Below, one piece after another: positions 17,104 through 26,607 of a stretch of 64,000 nucleotides of DNA. Made by a program: the position numbers and the translations under genes. This stretch comes from Microbacterium croceum (GTDB taxonomy: Bacteria; Actinomycetota; Actinomycetes; Actinomycetales; Microbacteriaceae). The stretch spans positions 1 to 64,000 of the forward strand of contig NZ_JAHWXN010000001.1 of the NCBI RefSeq assembly GCF_023091245.1, written 5' to 3'. The notes under the pieces were generated by a model. The model ran no database searches, was not told where the DNA came from, and saw nothing but the letters and a program-made list of their open reading frames with translations. Within the stretch, counting starts at the first letter, position 1; each line of letters starts with the position of its first letter.

Positions 17104-18834
17104 CTACGCCCGACCGAACTGGCGCGTCGCGCCGCGTGTGTCGAGAGCGAGCTCCTCGGCATCCATCGCCGCGATCAGCTCGCGCATCAGCTCCTCGTCG
17201 AGCTCGCCGGCATCGCGCTCCTGCAACAGGATCTCGCGCCGCACGTGCAACCACCCGCGGGTCAACGCGACGAGGTCTTCGTACGACGGCCGCGGCACGG
17301 TGTCCTCGACCTCCTGCGCAGCATCCGTGTCCTTCTCGACGCGGCTCATGCGCTTGGTGAACGCATCGAACACGCTGAGGTCGACGGCACCGTACTTCTC
17401 TTCCCACTCGACGCGCTTCTCGGCGAGATAGGCCTTGCCCGCCTCGCGACTCTTCTCTCTGACCGCAGCCAAGGCGCGTTCGTCGTCTTCGTGGTCGACA
17501 TCGCCCTCGATACCCAGGCGACGGATGAGCATCGGCAGTGTGAGCCCCTGCAGCAGGAGCGTGCCGACCGTCACGATGAAGGCGACCACCACGATCGCGT
17601 GCGAGGCCTCGGCGTCGAGCGTCGCGAGGTCGGCGGCGGCGAGCGCGATCGCCAAGGTGACCACTCCACGCATCCCGGCCCACGAGATGACCGCGTTGTC
17701 CTTGGCGGTGAGCTGCAGTCCTGCCATCTGCTCGCGCACGATGTGGGTGCGCAGCTCGTCCGCGGTGTACTTCGCCCACCGGCGACTCCGACGATGCCGC
17801 TTCTCGAACTCCCCCGACTCGACGCCACGGTCCCAGCGTTCGAGCCGCTTGCGGTCCTGGAAGTTCGCCCACGCGCTCGTGGGGTAGATGTACAGGGGCC
17901 GCACGATGAGCACGACCAGCAGCACCGCGCCCGACAGCATCAGGATCTGCTCGACGGACTCGCTGCCCAGGTCGCGCAGCACACGCGGGAACTGCAGCCC
18001 GATGTACGCGAACACGAAGCTCTCCAGCAGCAGATCCGCCGAGAGCCACAGCGGCTTCTCCTGCTGACGCGTCGTGTAGTCCGTGCGCGGGGAGTTGAAG
18101 CCGACGTAGAGCCCCATCGCGACGACCGCCAGCACGCCGGAGCCGAGCAGGTGCTCCGCGATCGCGTACGCGCCGAACGGGGCGAGCAGTCCGAAGGTGC
18201 CGATCACGACCGGGTCGTTGATGCGCATGCGCAGCTGGTGCAGCACGATGCCGAAGAGCAGGCCGATCGCGACGCCGATCACGACCGCCATCAGGAACTG
18301 TCCGACGCCTCCCCAGACCGAGATCGCCTGACTGGCGAGGATCGCCGCGAACACCCGGTACAGCGTGAGCGAGGTCGCGTCGTTGATCAGGCTCTCACCC
18401 GAGAGCACGGTCATGATGCGGCGGGGCAGCCCGAGCTTGCGTCCGATCGCCGCTGCGGACACCGCGTCGGGCGGGGCCACGATCGCGCCGAGGAGCAGTG
18501 CGCCCGGCAGGGTCAGCGACGGCATGATCCACCACGCGACGAAACCCACCGCGACCGCGGTGAGAAGCACGAGCCAGATGCCCAGGCGACGGATCTGCGG
18601 CAGGCTGCGCTTGAAGCCGACGAACGAGACGTCGAGCGCGGCCGAGTACAGCAGCGGCGGCAGCACGAGGCTGAGGAGCAGGTGGCCGTCGATGTCGAGA
18701 TCGGGCACGAACGGGAGGAAGGATGCCGCCAGCGCGACCACCGTCACCAGCAGGGGTGCCGGCCACCCGCGCCAGCGCGCGAAGGCGGCGACGGCGACGG
18801 CTCCGACGAGGACGTAGAAGATCCCGGCTTCCAT
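17104..18834 (-). CDS. CPA1-family Na+/H+ antiporter
   Basis: A 576-residue membrane protein with about 12 helices in the first 400 residues. It carries the signature region GAIVAPPDAVSAAAIGRKLGLPRR and the conserved GESLINDATSL, whose Asn-Asp is the ion-binding pair of the CPA1 family. A hydrophilic, highly charged cytosolic C-terminus (about 440-576) is probably regulatory. The start is ATG 18834 with GGAGG upstream. Divergent from the LLM oxidoreductase. Confidence 0.9.
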   Translation of the reverse strand: MEAGIFYVLVGAVAVAAFARWRGWPAPLLVTVVALAASFLPFVPDLDIDGHLLLSLVLPPLLYSAALDVSFVGFKRSLPQIRRLGIWLVLLTAVAVGFVAWWIMPSLTLPGALLLGAIVAPPDAVSAAAIGRKLGLPRRIMTVLSGESLINDATSLTLYRVFAAILASQAISVWGGVGQFLMAVVIGVAIGLLFGIVLHQLRMRINDPVVIGTFGLLAPFGAYAIAEHLLGSGVLAVVAMGLYVGFNSPRTDYTTRQQEKPLWLSADLLLESFVFAYIGLQFPRVLRDLGSESVEQILMLSGAVLLVVLIVRPLYIYPTSAWANFQDRKRLERWDRGVESGEFEKRHRRSRRWAKYTADELRTHIVREQMAGLQLTAKDNAVISWAGMRGVVTLAIALAAADLATLDAEASHAIVVVAFIVTVGTLLLQGLTLPMLIRRLGIEGDVDHEDDERALAAVREKSREAGKAYLAEKRVEWEEKYGAVDLSVFDAFTKRMSRVEKDTDAAQEVEDTVPRPSYEDLVALTRGWLHVRREILLQERDAGELDEELMRELIAAMDAEELALDTRGATRQFGRA

Positions 18835-18886
18835 GCCTCCACGGTAGTGGGGAATGCAGCGCCAGCAACGCGCGTTGCAGACGGGG

Positions 18887-19936
18887 ATGTCCGATACAGC
18901 TCTCTCCGTCCTCGACCTCGTGCCGGTGCGCACCGGGCAGACCAGCACGGAGGCCATCGCCGCTTCCCTCGACCTCGCCGAGACGGCCGACCGCCTCGGC
19001 TATCGGCGCTACTGGTTCGCGGAGCACCACAACATGCCCGCCGTGGCGTCCACGACCCCGCCGGTGCTGATCGCCGCCGCCGCGACCCGCACGAGCCGTA
19101 TCCGCCTGGGCTCCGGTGGCGTCATGCTCCCCAACCACGCACCGCTCATCGTGGCGGAGCAGTTCTCGGCGCTCGAGGCCATCGCCCCCGGGCGCATCGA
19201 CCTCGGCCTGGGCCGCGCGCCCGGCAGCGATCCCGTGATCACACAGCTGCTGCGCGGCTCGGGCACCACGAGCGACGTGGAGCAGTTCCCCCGGCACGTG
19301 CAGGACATCTCGGCGCTGCTCTCCGGAGACGGCGCCACCCTGCGCTTCACCTCGGGCGGCGAATACACCGTGCACGCCACCCCCGCGGCGACCGGCGTGC
19401 CGGAGGTGTGGCTGCTCGGATCGAGCGACTACTCCGCGCAGCTCGCGGCGTCGCACGGCTTGCCGTACGTGTTCGCGAACCACTTCTCGGGCCAGGGCCT
19501 GGAGCGAGCGCTCGACCTGTATCGCACCGGCTACCGTCCGAGCGAGGAGCACCCGGAGCCGCGCACCTTCCTCACGGTGAACGCGGTGGCCTCGCCGACC
19601 GTCGAGGAGGCGGAGGCTCGCGCCCTCCCCCAGCTGCGAATGATGGCGCGGCTGCGTCTGAACAAGCCGCTCACCGCGCTCGAGACCGTGGAGGAGGCGA
19701 TCGCGGCGGGTATCGCCGAAGCGGATGCCGCCACCGACCAGGTCGTGCAGGGCGCCCGGTCGCGCTGGTTCGTCGGCACCGGAGAGTCGGTCGCCGCAGA
19801 GGTGCGCGACTTCGCCACGCGCTACGGCGTCGACGAGGTCATGCTCTCCCCCGTCGCCGGCGCGTACGAGGCCGAGCCGAAGTCATCCGCTGTGGGCCGC
19901 GCCCAGACGCTGGAACTCGTCGCCGCAGCTCTCTAG
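18887..19936 (+). CDS. LLM-class flavin-dependent oxidoreductase
   Basis: A 349-residue bacterial luciferase-like monooxygenase fold protein of the MsnO8 type, opening MSDTALSVLDLVPVRTGQ. The segment YWFAEHHNMP and GRIDLGLGRAPGSDP are family landmarks near the FMN/F420 site. I prefer ATG 18887 over the in-frame ATG 18854 because families of this type start at this motif. The substrate is unknown; no partner gene is adjacent. Confidence 0.85.
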   Translation: MSDTALSVLDLVPVRTGQTSTEAIAASLDLAETADRLGYRRYWFAEHHNMPAVASTTPPVLIAAAATRTSRIRLGSGGVMLPNHAPLIVAEQFSALEAIAPGRIDLGLGRAPGSDPVITQLLRGSGTTSDVEQFPRHVQDISALLSGDGATLRFTSGGEYTVHATPAATGVPEVWLLGSSDYSAQLAASHGLPYVFANHFSGQGLERALDLYRTGYRPSEEHPEPRTFLTVNAVASPTVEEAEARALPQLRMMARLRLNKPLTALETVEEAIAAGIAEADAATDQVVQGARSRWFVGTGESVAAEVRDFATRYGVDEVMLSPVAGAYEAEPKSSAVGRAQTLELVAAAL

Positions 19937-19953
19937 CCGCGCCGCAGCCGCAC

Positions 19954-20040
19954 CGCCGAATGCACGACCTGGCGCCGAGTTGCACGACCTGTTCGCGTCG
20001 GCATCCCGTCCACTCGGCGCGATCCCGTGCACTCGCCGAG
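19954..20040. repeat. Four-arm palindromic repeat, TGCACGACCT/GTGCACTCGGC type, copy 1
   Basis: Two tandem forward arms (GCCGAATGCACGACC and GCCGAGTTGCACGACC) are followed by two inverted arms ending in CACTCGGC and GTGCACTCGCCGAG. A related element of similar length lies at 32307-32390. It occupies most of the gap between the LLM gene and the small gene at 20126. Confidence 0.7.
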
Positions 20041-20125
20041 AGCGCGCACTCACGAGGGCTGTGTCAAGGGGCCTGGCCTTCGGGAGAGGACGGGCGTAGC
20101 CTCGGGACGAGAGAGGGGTTCGACG

Positions 20126-20335
20126 ATGAGCACCACCAAGACACTCGCACTCTGGGTCGCCTACGGCACGAACGGTGTGGTCGGCAGCATCCGCCACGAC
20201 GACGAGGGCTATCAGGTCACGATGGCGGGAGCGGACGGCCCAGCGGGGACGTACCCGACCCTCGCCTCGGCGAAGGGGGCCCTGCACGCCCGGATGATCC
20301 CTGGGAGCGCCTGGCCACTGTTCCAGGAGCACTGA
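20126..20335 (+). CDS. Small conserved hypothetical protein
   Basis: A 69-residue protein opening MSTTKTLALWVAYGTNGVVG and continuing with a small beta-rich segment (DDEGYQVTMAGADG) and a C-terminal helix around TLASAKGALHARM. I do not recognise a characterised family. ATG 20126 has a purine-rich GAGAGGGG upstream. It stands alone, convergent with pheA. Confidence 0.6.
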   Translation: MSTTKTLALWVAYGTNGVVGSIRHDDEGYQVTMAGADGPAGTYPTLASAKGALHARMIPGSAWPLFQEH

Positions 20336-20357
20336 GCTCGCGGACACCGGGCCCCGA

Positions 20358-21308
20358 CTACTCCGCCGGTTCGCCGCTGAGGATGCCGCGCAGCCAGTCG
20401 CGCGCCTCGACGAACACGTCGTCGGCGTAGCGCTCCGGGTAGTGCACGATCTGGCGGTCGGCGCGCGGGTACGAGCCGAGGAACACCACGCGGGGGCTGA
20501 AGCGGCGGATGCCGAGCATCGCATCCGCCATCCGCTCGTGCTCGATGTGTCCATCGGCGTCGATCACGAAGCGGTATCGACCGAGCTCGTCGCCGATCGG
20601 CCGCGACTCGATGAGCGAGAGGTTGATGCCGCGGGTCGAGAACTGCTCGAGCATCTCGAGCAGCGACCCGGGGTGGTCGTGCGGCAGTTCGACGATCAGC
20701 GACGTCTTGTCGGCACCGGTCGGCGCGGGCGGGGCGGTCGTGCGGGTGACGAGCACGAACCGCGTCACGGCCTGCGCGTTGTCGCCGATACCGGAGGCGA
20801 GGACGTCGACGTCGTAGTGGTTCACGATTCCGGGGGCGGCGATCGCCGCCTGCGCCGGGAGTGTGCCGTCGAGCACACCGATGGCCGAGGCCACGTTGCT
20901 CGCCGCCGGCACGTGCGAGTGCTGCGGCAGGTGCTCGCCGAGCCAGCCGTGGCACTGGGCGTAGGCGACGGGGTGGGCGGCGATGACCTGCACCTGGTCG
21001 AGCGTGGTGCCGGGGGGCGCAACCAGCACGAAGTTGACCGGCACCAGGTACTCGCCGATGATGCGCAGGCCGGGGAGCGTCGCAAGAGCGTCCTGGGTGG
21101 TGGAGACACCGCCCTCGATGGAGTTCTCGATCGCGATCATCGCCGCGAAGCTGCGACCGTCGAGCACGTCGGCCAGCGCTTCGCCGACGTTGTGCACGGG
21201 ACGCCACTGCTGACCGCGCGCCTCTGCGACCTGATCGAGTGCCGCTTCCGTGAAGGTTCCGGCAGGGCCGAGATAGCTGTAGGTACGGCGTTCAGTCACG
21301 CGTTTCAC
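20358..21308 (-). CDS. pheA: Prephenate dehydratase
   Basis: A 316-residue monofunctional prephenate dehydratase converting prephenate to phenylpyruvate in phenylalanine synthesis. The catalytic domain (about 8-190) starts SYLGPAGTFTEAAL and includes the TRF motif (TRFVLV). The C-terminal ACT domain (about 200-290) has the ESRP motif (LIESRPIG) that forms the phenylalanine feedback site. No chorismate mutase domain is fused, as usual in actinobacteria. Confidence 0.95.
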   Translation of the reverse strand: MKRVTERRTYSYLGPAGTFTEAALDQVAEARGQQWRPVHNVGEALADVLDGRSFAAMIAIENSIEGGVSTTQDALATLPGLRIIGEYLVPVNFVLVAPPGTTLDQVQVIAAHPVAYAQCHGWLGEHLPQHSHVPAASNVASAIGVLDGTLPAQAAIAAPGIVNHYDVDVLASGIGDNAQAVTRFVLVTRTTAPPAPTGADKTSLIVELPHDHPGSLLEMLEQFSTRGINLSLIESRPIGDELGRYRFVIDADGHIEHERMADAMLGIRRFSPRVVFLGSYPRADRQIVHYPERYADDVFVEARDWLRGILSGEPAE

Positions 21309-21376
21309 CTTAGCCCTCCCCGCGATGGAGGAGACCGAAGTTTCTCCTGCAGCGGGATCGGGGGCAGACTGTGTGC

Positions 21377-23038
21377 ATGACGAGCCGTGCCGGCCTCCCC
21401 GCGGAGGACACTGACCTCATCGATGTCGACGAACTGATCGCCGCGTACTACGACCGCATCCCGAAGCCCGACGTCGCCTCCGAGCGTGTGGCCTTCGGCA
21501 CCAGCGGCCATCGCGGTTCATCGCTGTCGGGCAGCTTCAACGAGAACCACATCCTCGCCACCACGCAGGCGATCGTGGACTACCGGGCGGGCCAGGGCAT
21601 CACCGGTCCGCTGTTCCTCGGCAGAGACACGCACGCGCTCTCGCTCCCGGCCGAGCGCACGGCGATCGAGGTGCTGCTGGCGAACGGGGTGGACGTGCGG
21701 GTCGACTCGCGCGACTCCTGGGTGCCGACCCCGGCGCTCAGCCATGCGATCCTCACCTACAACCGCGCCCTTCGACAGGCTCAGGGACCGGGTGAGGGGA
21801 ACGCGGGTCTCGCCGACGGCATCGTGGTGACGCCCTCCCACAACCCGCCGCGCGACGGCGGCTTCAAGTACAACCCTCCGCATGGCGGACCTGCCGACAC
21901 GGATGCCACGGGCTGGATCGCCGACCGCGCGAACGAGCTCATCGCGAACGGGCTCGACGGCGTCAAGCGACAGCGCTTCGGCGACGTCGACTGGGATGCC
22001 ATCACGGGCTACGACTTCCGCGACGCGTACGTGCGCGACCTCGCCACGATCATCGACGTCGACGCGATCCGTCGCGCGGGAGTGCGCATCGGCGCCGATC
22101 CCCTGGGCGGCGCATCCGTCGAGTACTGGGCTCTCATCAAGGAGGTCTACGACCTCGACCTCACGGTCGTGAACCCCGAGGTCGACCCGACCTGGCGCTT
22201 CATGACGCTCGACTGGGACGAGAAGATCCGCATGGATCCGTCGTCGCCTTCGGCGATGGCATCGCTGGTGGCGAAGAAGGGCGACTTCGACGTGCTCACC
22301 GGCAACGACGCCGATGCCGACCGGCACGGCATCGTCACCCCCGATGCCGGCCTCATGAACCCGAACCACTACCTGGCCGTCGCGATCGACTACCTGTTCT
22401 CGCACCGCGCCGAGTGGCCGCGCGACGCCGCGATCGGCAAGACGCTGGTGTCGTCGATGATCATCGACCGCGTCGCCGAATCGCTCGGTCGCCGTCTGCT
22501 CGAGGTGCCCGTCGGGTTCAAGTGGTTCGTCCCGGGACTGCTCGACGGCTCCGTCGCGTTCGGCGGCGAGGAGTCCGCCGGCGCCTCGTTCCTGCGCAAG
22601 GACGGCTCGGTGTGGTCGACCGACAAGGACGGCATCCTGCTCTGCCTGCTCGCCGCCGAGATCATCGCTGTGACGGGCAAGACCCCGTCCGAGCGGTATC
22701 GCGAGCTGGAGGAGGCGTTCGGCTCGTCCGCGTACCAGCGCGTCGACGCGCCGGCCTCGCCCGAGCAGAAGGCCGCGCTGGCGAAGCTCGCCCCCGAGTC
22801 AGTGTCGGCGACCACCCTGGCCGGCGAGGAGATCACCGCGAAGCTCTCGCACGCACCGGGCAACGGCGCGGCGATCGGCGGGCTCAAGGTGCAGACCGAG
22901 CACGCCTGGTTCGCCGCCCGTCCCTCTGGCACTGAAGACGTGTACAAGCTCTACGCCGAGAGCCTGCGTGGCCCGGAGCACCTCGCCGAGGTGCAGGCCG
23001 AGGCCCGCGCCGTGGTGTCGGCCGCACTCGGCGGCTGA
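21377..23038 (+). CDS. pgm: Phosphoglucomutase (alpha-D-glucose phosphate-specific)
   Basis: A 553-residue enzyme interconverting glucose-1-phosphate and glucose-6-phosphate. The catalytic serine is S154 in TPSHNPP, the Mg-binding loop is [10 protein letters not shown], the sugar-binding loop is GGEESAG, and the phosphate loop is [13 protein letters not shown] 21377 is preferred over GTG 21371. Oddity: residues about 131-141 ([11 protein letters not shown]) are encoded by a dispersed repeat (21768-21792) and fall just before the active-site loop, where relatives have a short linker. It links to the galactose genes downstream by supplying or consuming glucose-1-phosphate. Confidence 0.93.
   Translation: MTSRAGLPAEDTDLIDVDELIAAYYDRIPKPDVASERVAFGTSGHRGSSLSGSFNENHILATTQAIVDYRAGQGITGPLFLGRDTHALSLPAERTAIEVLLANGVDVRVDSRDSWVPTPALSHAILTYNRALRQAQGPGEGNAGLADGIVVTPSHNPPRDGGFKYNPPHGGPADTDATGWIADRANELIANGLDGVKRQRFGDVDWDAITGYDFRDAYVRDLATIIDVDAIRRAGVRIGADPLGGASVEYWALIKEVYDLDLTVVNPEVDPTWRFMTLDWDEKIRMDPSSPSAMASLVAKKGDFDVLTGNDADADRHGIVTPDAGLMNPNHYLAVAIDYLFSHRAEWPRDAAIGKTLVSSMIIDRVAESLGRRLLEVPVGFKWFVPGLLDGSVAFGGEESAGASFLRKDGSVWSTDKDGILLCLLAAEIIAVTGKTPSERYRELEEAFGSSAYQRVDAPASPEQKAALAKLAPESVSATTLAGEEITAKLSHAPGNGAAIGGLKVQTEHAWFAARPSGTEDVYKLYAESLRGPEHLAEVQAEARAVVSAALGG
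21768..21792. repeat. Dispersed REP-like repeat inside pgm
   Basis: Contains TTCGACAGGCTCAGGGACC, a sequence that recurs in variant form at 9591-9614, 37258-37277, 46519-46552 and 55753-55800. It is in frame here. Confidence 0.7.
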
Positions 23039-23081
23039 GTGCTCCGGCGGCTCAAGCGCGCACGCGCTCCTGAGCCTGTGA

Positions 23082-23100
23082 CAGGTGACGACGTCACCTG
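23082..23100. terminator. Perfect palindrome between convergent pgm and glycerate kinase genes
   Basis: CAGGTGACG-A-CGTCACCTG: 9-bp perfect arms with a single central base. It overlaps the stop of the glycerate kinase gene and lies 44 bp after the pgm stop. Likely a compact two-way terminator; a protein-binding site is an alternative. Confidence 0.55.
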
Positions 23101-24200
23101 GCGGCGCGCGCCAGTGCGCTGCCGGCCGCGCGCAACCAGCGGGCCGGCTCGGCGAGCGCGGCGGCGGAGGACCCGGCGAGATCGGCGAGCGACACGGATG
23201 CCGCGAACAGCGAGGTGTCCGCGTCCGCAGTGATGCGACCGGCGGCCAGTACCGCCCGTGCCCCTGCATCGGCCGCGAGGGATGCGAGGAACGAGGGCAC
23301 CTTGCCGTCGCCGGACTGCCCGTCATACGACCCCTCGCCCGTGATGACGACATCCGCATCAGCGATGGCCTCGGCGAGGCCGATGAGCTCCGCGACCTCG
23401 GCGGCACCGGGCACGAGCACTCCGCCCCACACCACCAGCGCTCCTCCGGTTCCACCGGCCGCGCCGGTGCCGGGAAGCGCGGCGTCGATGCCGAGCAGTG
23501 CTGCCAGGCGGACGAGAGCGGCATCGACGCGCACACGGCCGACCTCGTCGACGAGTCCCTTCTGAGGGCCGAACACGGCGGTCGCGCCGCGTGGACCGGC
23601 CAGCGGGTTCGTGACGTCGGTCAGCACCCGCACGTCAGGGGCCGGGCGCAGGGCGCTGAGGTCGACGATCGTGAGGCTCGCGAGTCCCCGCGCGCCACGG
23701 GCGATCACCGCACCGTCGGCGTCGAGGAACCGCGCGCCGAGAGCCGTGAGCATGCCGGTGCCGCCGTCGGTCGACGCGCTCGAGCCGATGCCGAGCACGA
23801 GGCGCGAGACGCCGTGGTCGAGGGCGGCGGCGATGGCCTGTCCGAACCCGGAGGTGTCGGCGTCCCAGGGGCGCAGCTCGTCGAGCAGCTCGATGCCGGA
23901 GGTGGAGCCGAGGTCGACCACCGCGGTGCCGAGCGGTGCATCGGCCGTGGGCGGCAGCAGCAGCCAGAAAGTGTCGACCGGGACCCCCGCGGGGCCATCG
24001 ACCGTCACCGGCATGCGCAGAGATCCGGCGACGGCGGCCTCGAATGCCGCGACCGTGCCCTCGCCGCCGTCGGCCATCGGCCGGTGCACGAACTCCGCAG
24101 CGGGGTCGACTGCTGCCCATCCCTCGGCAAGTGCACGCGCGGCGTCTGCTGCCGTGATGGTTCCCTTGAAACTGTCCGGAGCCAGCACCACCCGTGTCAT
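23094..24200 (-). CDS. glxK: Glycerate kinase
   Basis: A 368-residue member of the GckA/GlxK family that phosphorylates D-glycerate. It opens MTRVVLAPDSFKGTITA, the typical start, and carries DGGEGTVAAF (about 44-53), the LVLGIGSSASTDGG substrate segment and the VITGEGSYDGQS motif near the C-terminus. Stands alone; convergent with pgm. Confidence 0.92.
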   Translation of the reverse strand: MTRVVLAPDSFKGTITAADAARALAEGWAAVDPAAEFVHRPMADGGEGTVAAFEAAVAGSLRMPVTVDGPAGVPVDTFWLLLPPTADAPLGTAVVDLGSTSGIELLDELRPWDADTSGFGQAIAAALDHGVSRLVLGIGSSASTDGGTGMLTALGARFLDADGAVIARGARGLASLTIVDLSALRPAPDVRVLTDVTNPLAGPRGATAVFGPQKGLVDEVGRVRVDAALVRLAALLGIDAALPGTGAAGGTGGALVVWGGVLVPGAAEVAELIGLAEAIADADVVITGEGSYDGQSGDGKVPSFLASLAADAGARAVLAAGRITADADTSLFAASVSLADLAGSSAAALAEPARWLRAAGSALARAAR

Positions 24201-24325
24201 CGTGTCCTCCCGGACCCGAGCTTAGCGACGTCGCCGACGGGCGCATTCCGGGTGCGGAAGGGTGCCCGAATCGCCTGGTGTACGTGCTGTGGCGCAACCG
24301 GAAGGATGTCGGTGAGTCGTCGGGG

Positions 24326-25357
24326 TCAGCTCCGGCGGGCGCTGGCGCGCTCGACCAGCACGGTGGGGACGACCGACGCCGACGAGCCGGCACCCTCGCC
24401 CTCGATGTCGGCGACCAGGGCCGCGACGGCTCGATGGGCGAGGGCGGTGAAGTCCTGCCGGATCGTGGTGAGCGGTGGACGGTAGTTCGCCGCATCCGGC
24501 ACATCGTCGAAGCCGACGACGCTGACCTCCTCCGGCACCTGTCGCCCGCCTTCTGCGAGCGCACGGAGCAGCCCGAGCGCCATCTGATCATTCGCGCAGA
24601 AGACTGCGGAGGCGGCGGAGAGCTGCGCGCCTGCCGCGAAGCCGGACTGCGCGCTCCAGTCTCCACGCACCACGGAGGGCGGACGGATGCCGGCGGCGGC
24701 GAGAGCCTCACGCCATCCGCGCTCGCGTTCGGTCGCGGCGAAGGAGTCGGCAGGACCGGCGAGATGGTGCACGACCTGGTGCCCGAGCGAGAGCAGATGA
24801 CGCGTCGCCGCAGCCGCCCCTCCGGCGTGATCGCTGTGCACGGCATGGAATCCGGTGCCGGCCACCGCATCGACCACGACCAGCCGGAGCCCGGCAGGGC
24901 GGTCGGCGGTCGGCACGAGGGCGGACGCCTCGTTCAGCACGATCGCGCCGTCGACCTCCTGCTCGGCGAGGCGCTCGAAGGCCTCCGCCACGCTCGCCCG
25001 TGCCGTGACGAGGGTGAGGGCGTAGCCGCGTTCGGCTGCCGCCTCGGCCGTCGCCTGCAGCATGCGCGAGTTGCCGACGGTGGCCAGGGTCGTGACGACG
25101 AGGCCGATGGTCTGTGAGCGACCGGTGCGCAGGGCGCGGGCGGCGCGGTGCGGACGGTAGCCGAGCTCGGACATCGCCTGCTCGACCCTGGCGCGCGTGG
25201 CGGGGTCCACCCGAGGACTGTCGTTCACGACACGAGAGACGGTCTGGCCGGAGACACCAGCGCGTGCGGCGACGGCAGCCATCGAGACGCGGCCGGTGGC
25301 GGGACGGCGACGGCGCGGTCCACGGTCGAGCGCGAGGCTGAGATCGTCTCCGGTCAC
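24326..25357 (-). CDS. LacI-family repressor, probable regulator of galTKE
   Basis: A 343-residue protein with an N-terminal LacI helix-turn-helix (VSMAAVAARAGVSGQTVSRVVN, about 25-46), the hinge helix around RPHRAARALRTGRS, and a periplasmic-binding-protein-like sensor domain (about 80-335). GTG 25357 has a good GGGGA ribosome-binding site; a GTG at 25399 is also in frame but lies inside the operator. Divergent from galT, with two LacI-type palindromes in the shared gap, so it very probably controls galTKE and itself in response to galactose or a derivative. Confidence 0.88.
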   Translation of the reverse strand: MTGDDLSLALDRGPRRRRPATGRVSMAAVAARAGVSGQTVSRVVNDSPRVDPATRARVEQAMSELGYRPHRAARALRTGRSQTIGLVVTTLATVGNSRMLQATAEAAAERGYALTLVTARASVAEAFERLAEQEVDGAIVLNEASALVPTADRPAGLRLVVVDAVAGTGFHAVHSDHAGGAAAATRHLLSLGHQVVHHLAGPADSFAATERERGWREALAAAGIRPPSVVRGDWSAQSGFAAGAQLSAASAVFCANDQMALGLLRALAEGGRQVPEEVSVVGFDDVPDAANYRPPLTTIRQDFTALAHRAVAALVADIEGEGAGSSASVVPTVLVERASARRS

Positions 25358-25384
25358 TGGTATCCCCCGTCCATAACTCCGCAA

Positions 25385-25429
25385 TGTTGACGTTACCACG
25401 GCCGAAGTCGTACCATGTTTACGTGAACA
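25385..25429 (+). promoter_or_regulatory. galT promoter with two LacI-type operators
   Basis: -35 TTGACG (25387-25392), 18-bp spacer, -10 TACCAT (25411-25416); 6 bases later comes the GTG chosen for galT, so the mRNA is probably leaderless. Operators with central CG: TGTTGACGTTACCA (25385-25398) covers the -35 and TGTTTACGTGAACA (25416-25429, 12 of 14 palindromic) covers the start point. They are 31 bp apart, three helical turns. Confidence 0.7.
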
Positions 25430-26607
25430 CGACCGAACTTCCTGAGATGCGGACCGAGACCCTCGGCGCCGGCGTCGTCAAGCGCGCAACCCAGCTGGCC
25501 GACGGCCGCGACATCATCTACTACGACGACCGCGACTCGACGCTCGGCCCCGACCGCGCGGTCGACGCTCGCACGCTCGACCCCCGTCCCGACACCGCGA
25601 CGATGCGACTCGACGTGCTCACCGGCGACTGGATCACGGTCGCCGCGAACCGACAGAACCGCGTCATGATGCCCGGCGCCGACGCCGACCCGCTCGCACC
25701 GCAGACCCCGACGAACCCGTCGGAGGTGCCGTCGCTGTACGACGTCGCCGTGTTCGAGAACCGCTCTCCCGCGTTCGGACCCGCCCTGGCCGAGGCGATC
25801 GGCGCCGCGCCCGCCGCGAGCAACCCGCCCCGCGGTCTCGACGACCTCGCCGCACTCGGACTCGGCCGCACCCGCACCTCGGTCGGACGCTGCGAGGTCG
25901 TGTGCTTCAGCCCCGAGCATTCCGGATCGTTCGGCACCCAGTCCGTCACCCGCGCCCGCACGGTGATCGAAGCCTGGGCCGACCGCACGGCCGCCCTGTC
26001 GCAGCTGCCGGGGATCGAGCAGGTGTTCCCGTTCGAGAACCGCGGAGAGGCGATCGGGGTGACCCTGCCACATCCGCATGGTCAGCTGTACGCCTACCCC
26101 TACGTGACCCCGCGCACCACCCGGCTGCTCGACGCGATCGACCGCACCGCCCCCGACCTCTTCGCCCGCGTGCTGGAGTTCGAGCAGGCGTCGGAGCGCG
26201 TCGTGTTCCGCGGCGAGCACTGGACGGCGTTCGTGCCGTTCGCCGCCCGCTGGCCCCTCGAGGTGCACCTGACGCCGCACCGCCACGTACCCGACTTCGC
26301 CGCGACGTCCGAAGCCGAGCGCGATGAGCTCGCGCCGCTCTACCTGCGTCTGCTGCGCGGCGTCGATGCGATGTACGACACCCCGACGCCGTACATCGCC
26401 GCCTGGCACCAGGCGCCCGTGAACGTGGGCCGCGACACCGTGCGCCTGCACCTGCAGCTCACGAGCCCGCGCCGCGCCGCCGACAAGCTCAAGTTCCTCG
26501 CCGGCTCCGAGGCCGCGATGTGGGCCTGGGCCGCCGAGGTCACCCCGGAGCAGGGCGCCGCCCGCATCCGCGAAGCCATCGCCCGCGCCGAGGAGGCCTC
26601 CGCATGA
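25423..26607 (+). CDS. galT: Galactose-1-phosphate uridylyltransferase
   Basis: A 394-residue Leloir-pathway enzyme exchanging UMP between UDP-glucose and galactose-1-phosphate. The active site HPHGQ is at 217-221, with a second histidine segment HLTPHRHVPDF further on. I chose GTG 25423, 6 bases after a -10 box; ATG 25447 is the next candidate. No ribosome-binding site precedes either, which fits leaderless initiation. The galK start overlaps its stop (ATGA). Confidence 0.94.
   Translation: MNTTELPEMRTETLGAGVVKRATQLADGRDIIYYDDRDSTLGPDRAVDARTLDPRPDTATMRLDVLTGDWITVAANRQNRVMMPGADADPLAPQTPTNPSEVPSLYDVAVFENRSPAFGPALAEAIGAAPAASNPPRGLDDLAALGLGRTRTSVGRCEVVCFSPEHSGSFGTQSVTRARTVIEAWADRTAALSQLPGIEQVFPFENRGEAIGVTLPHPHGQLYAYPYVTPRTTRLLDAIDRTAPDLFARVLEFEQASERVVFRGEHWTAFVPFAARWPLEVHLTPHRHVPDFAATSEAERDELAPLYLRLLRGVDAMYDTPTPYIAAWHQAPVNVGRDTVRLHLQLTSPRRAADKLKFLAGSEAAMWAWAAEVTPEQGAARIREAIARAEEASA

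Noticed and set aside
16315..20430. Very long plus-strand open frame (over 1300 codons)
   Set aside because: It runs antisense or out of frame across five well-supported genes and has no recognisable domain; a high-GC artefact.
23082..23100. Restriction-like or phage attachment core
   Set aside because: Perfectly symmetric, no flanking integrase or tRNA; a terminator is the simpler reading.
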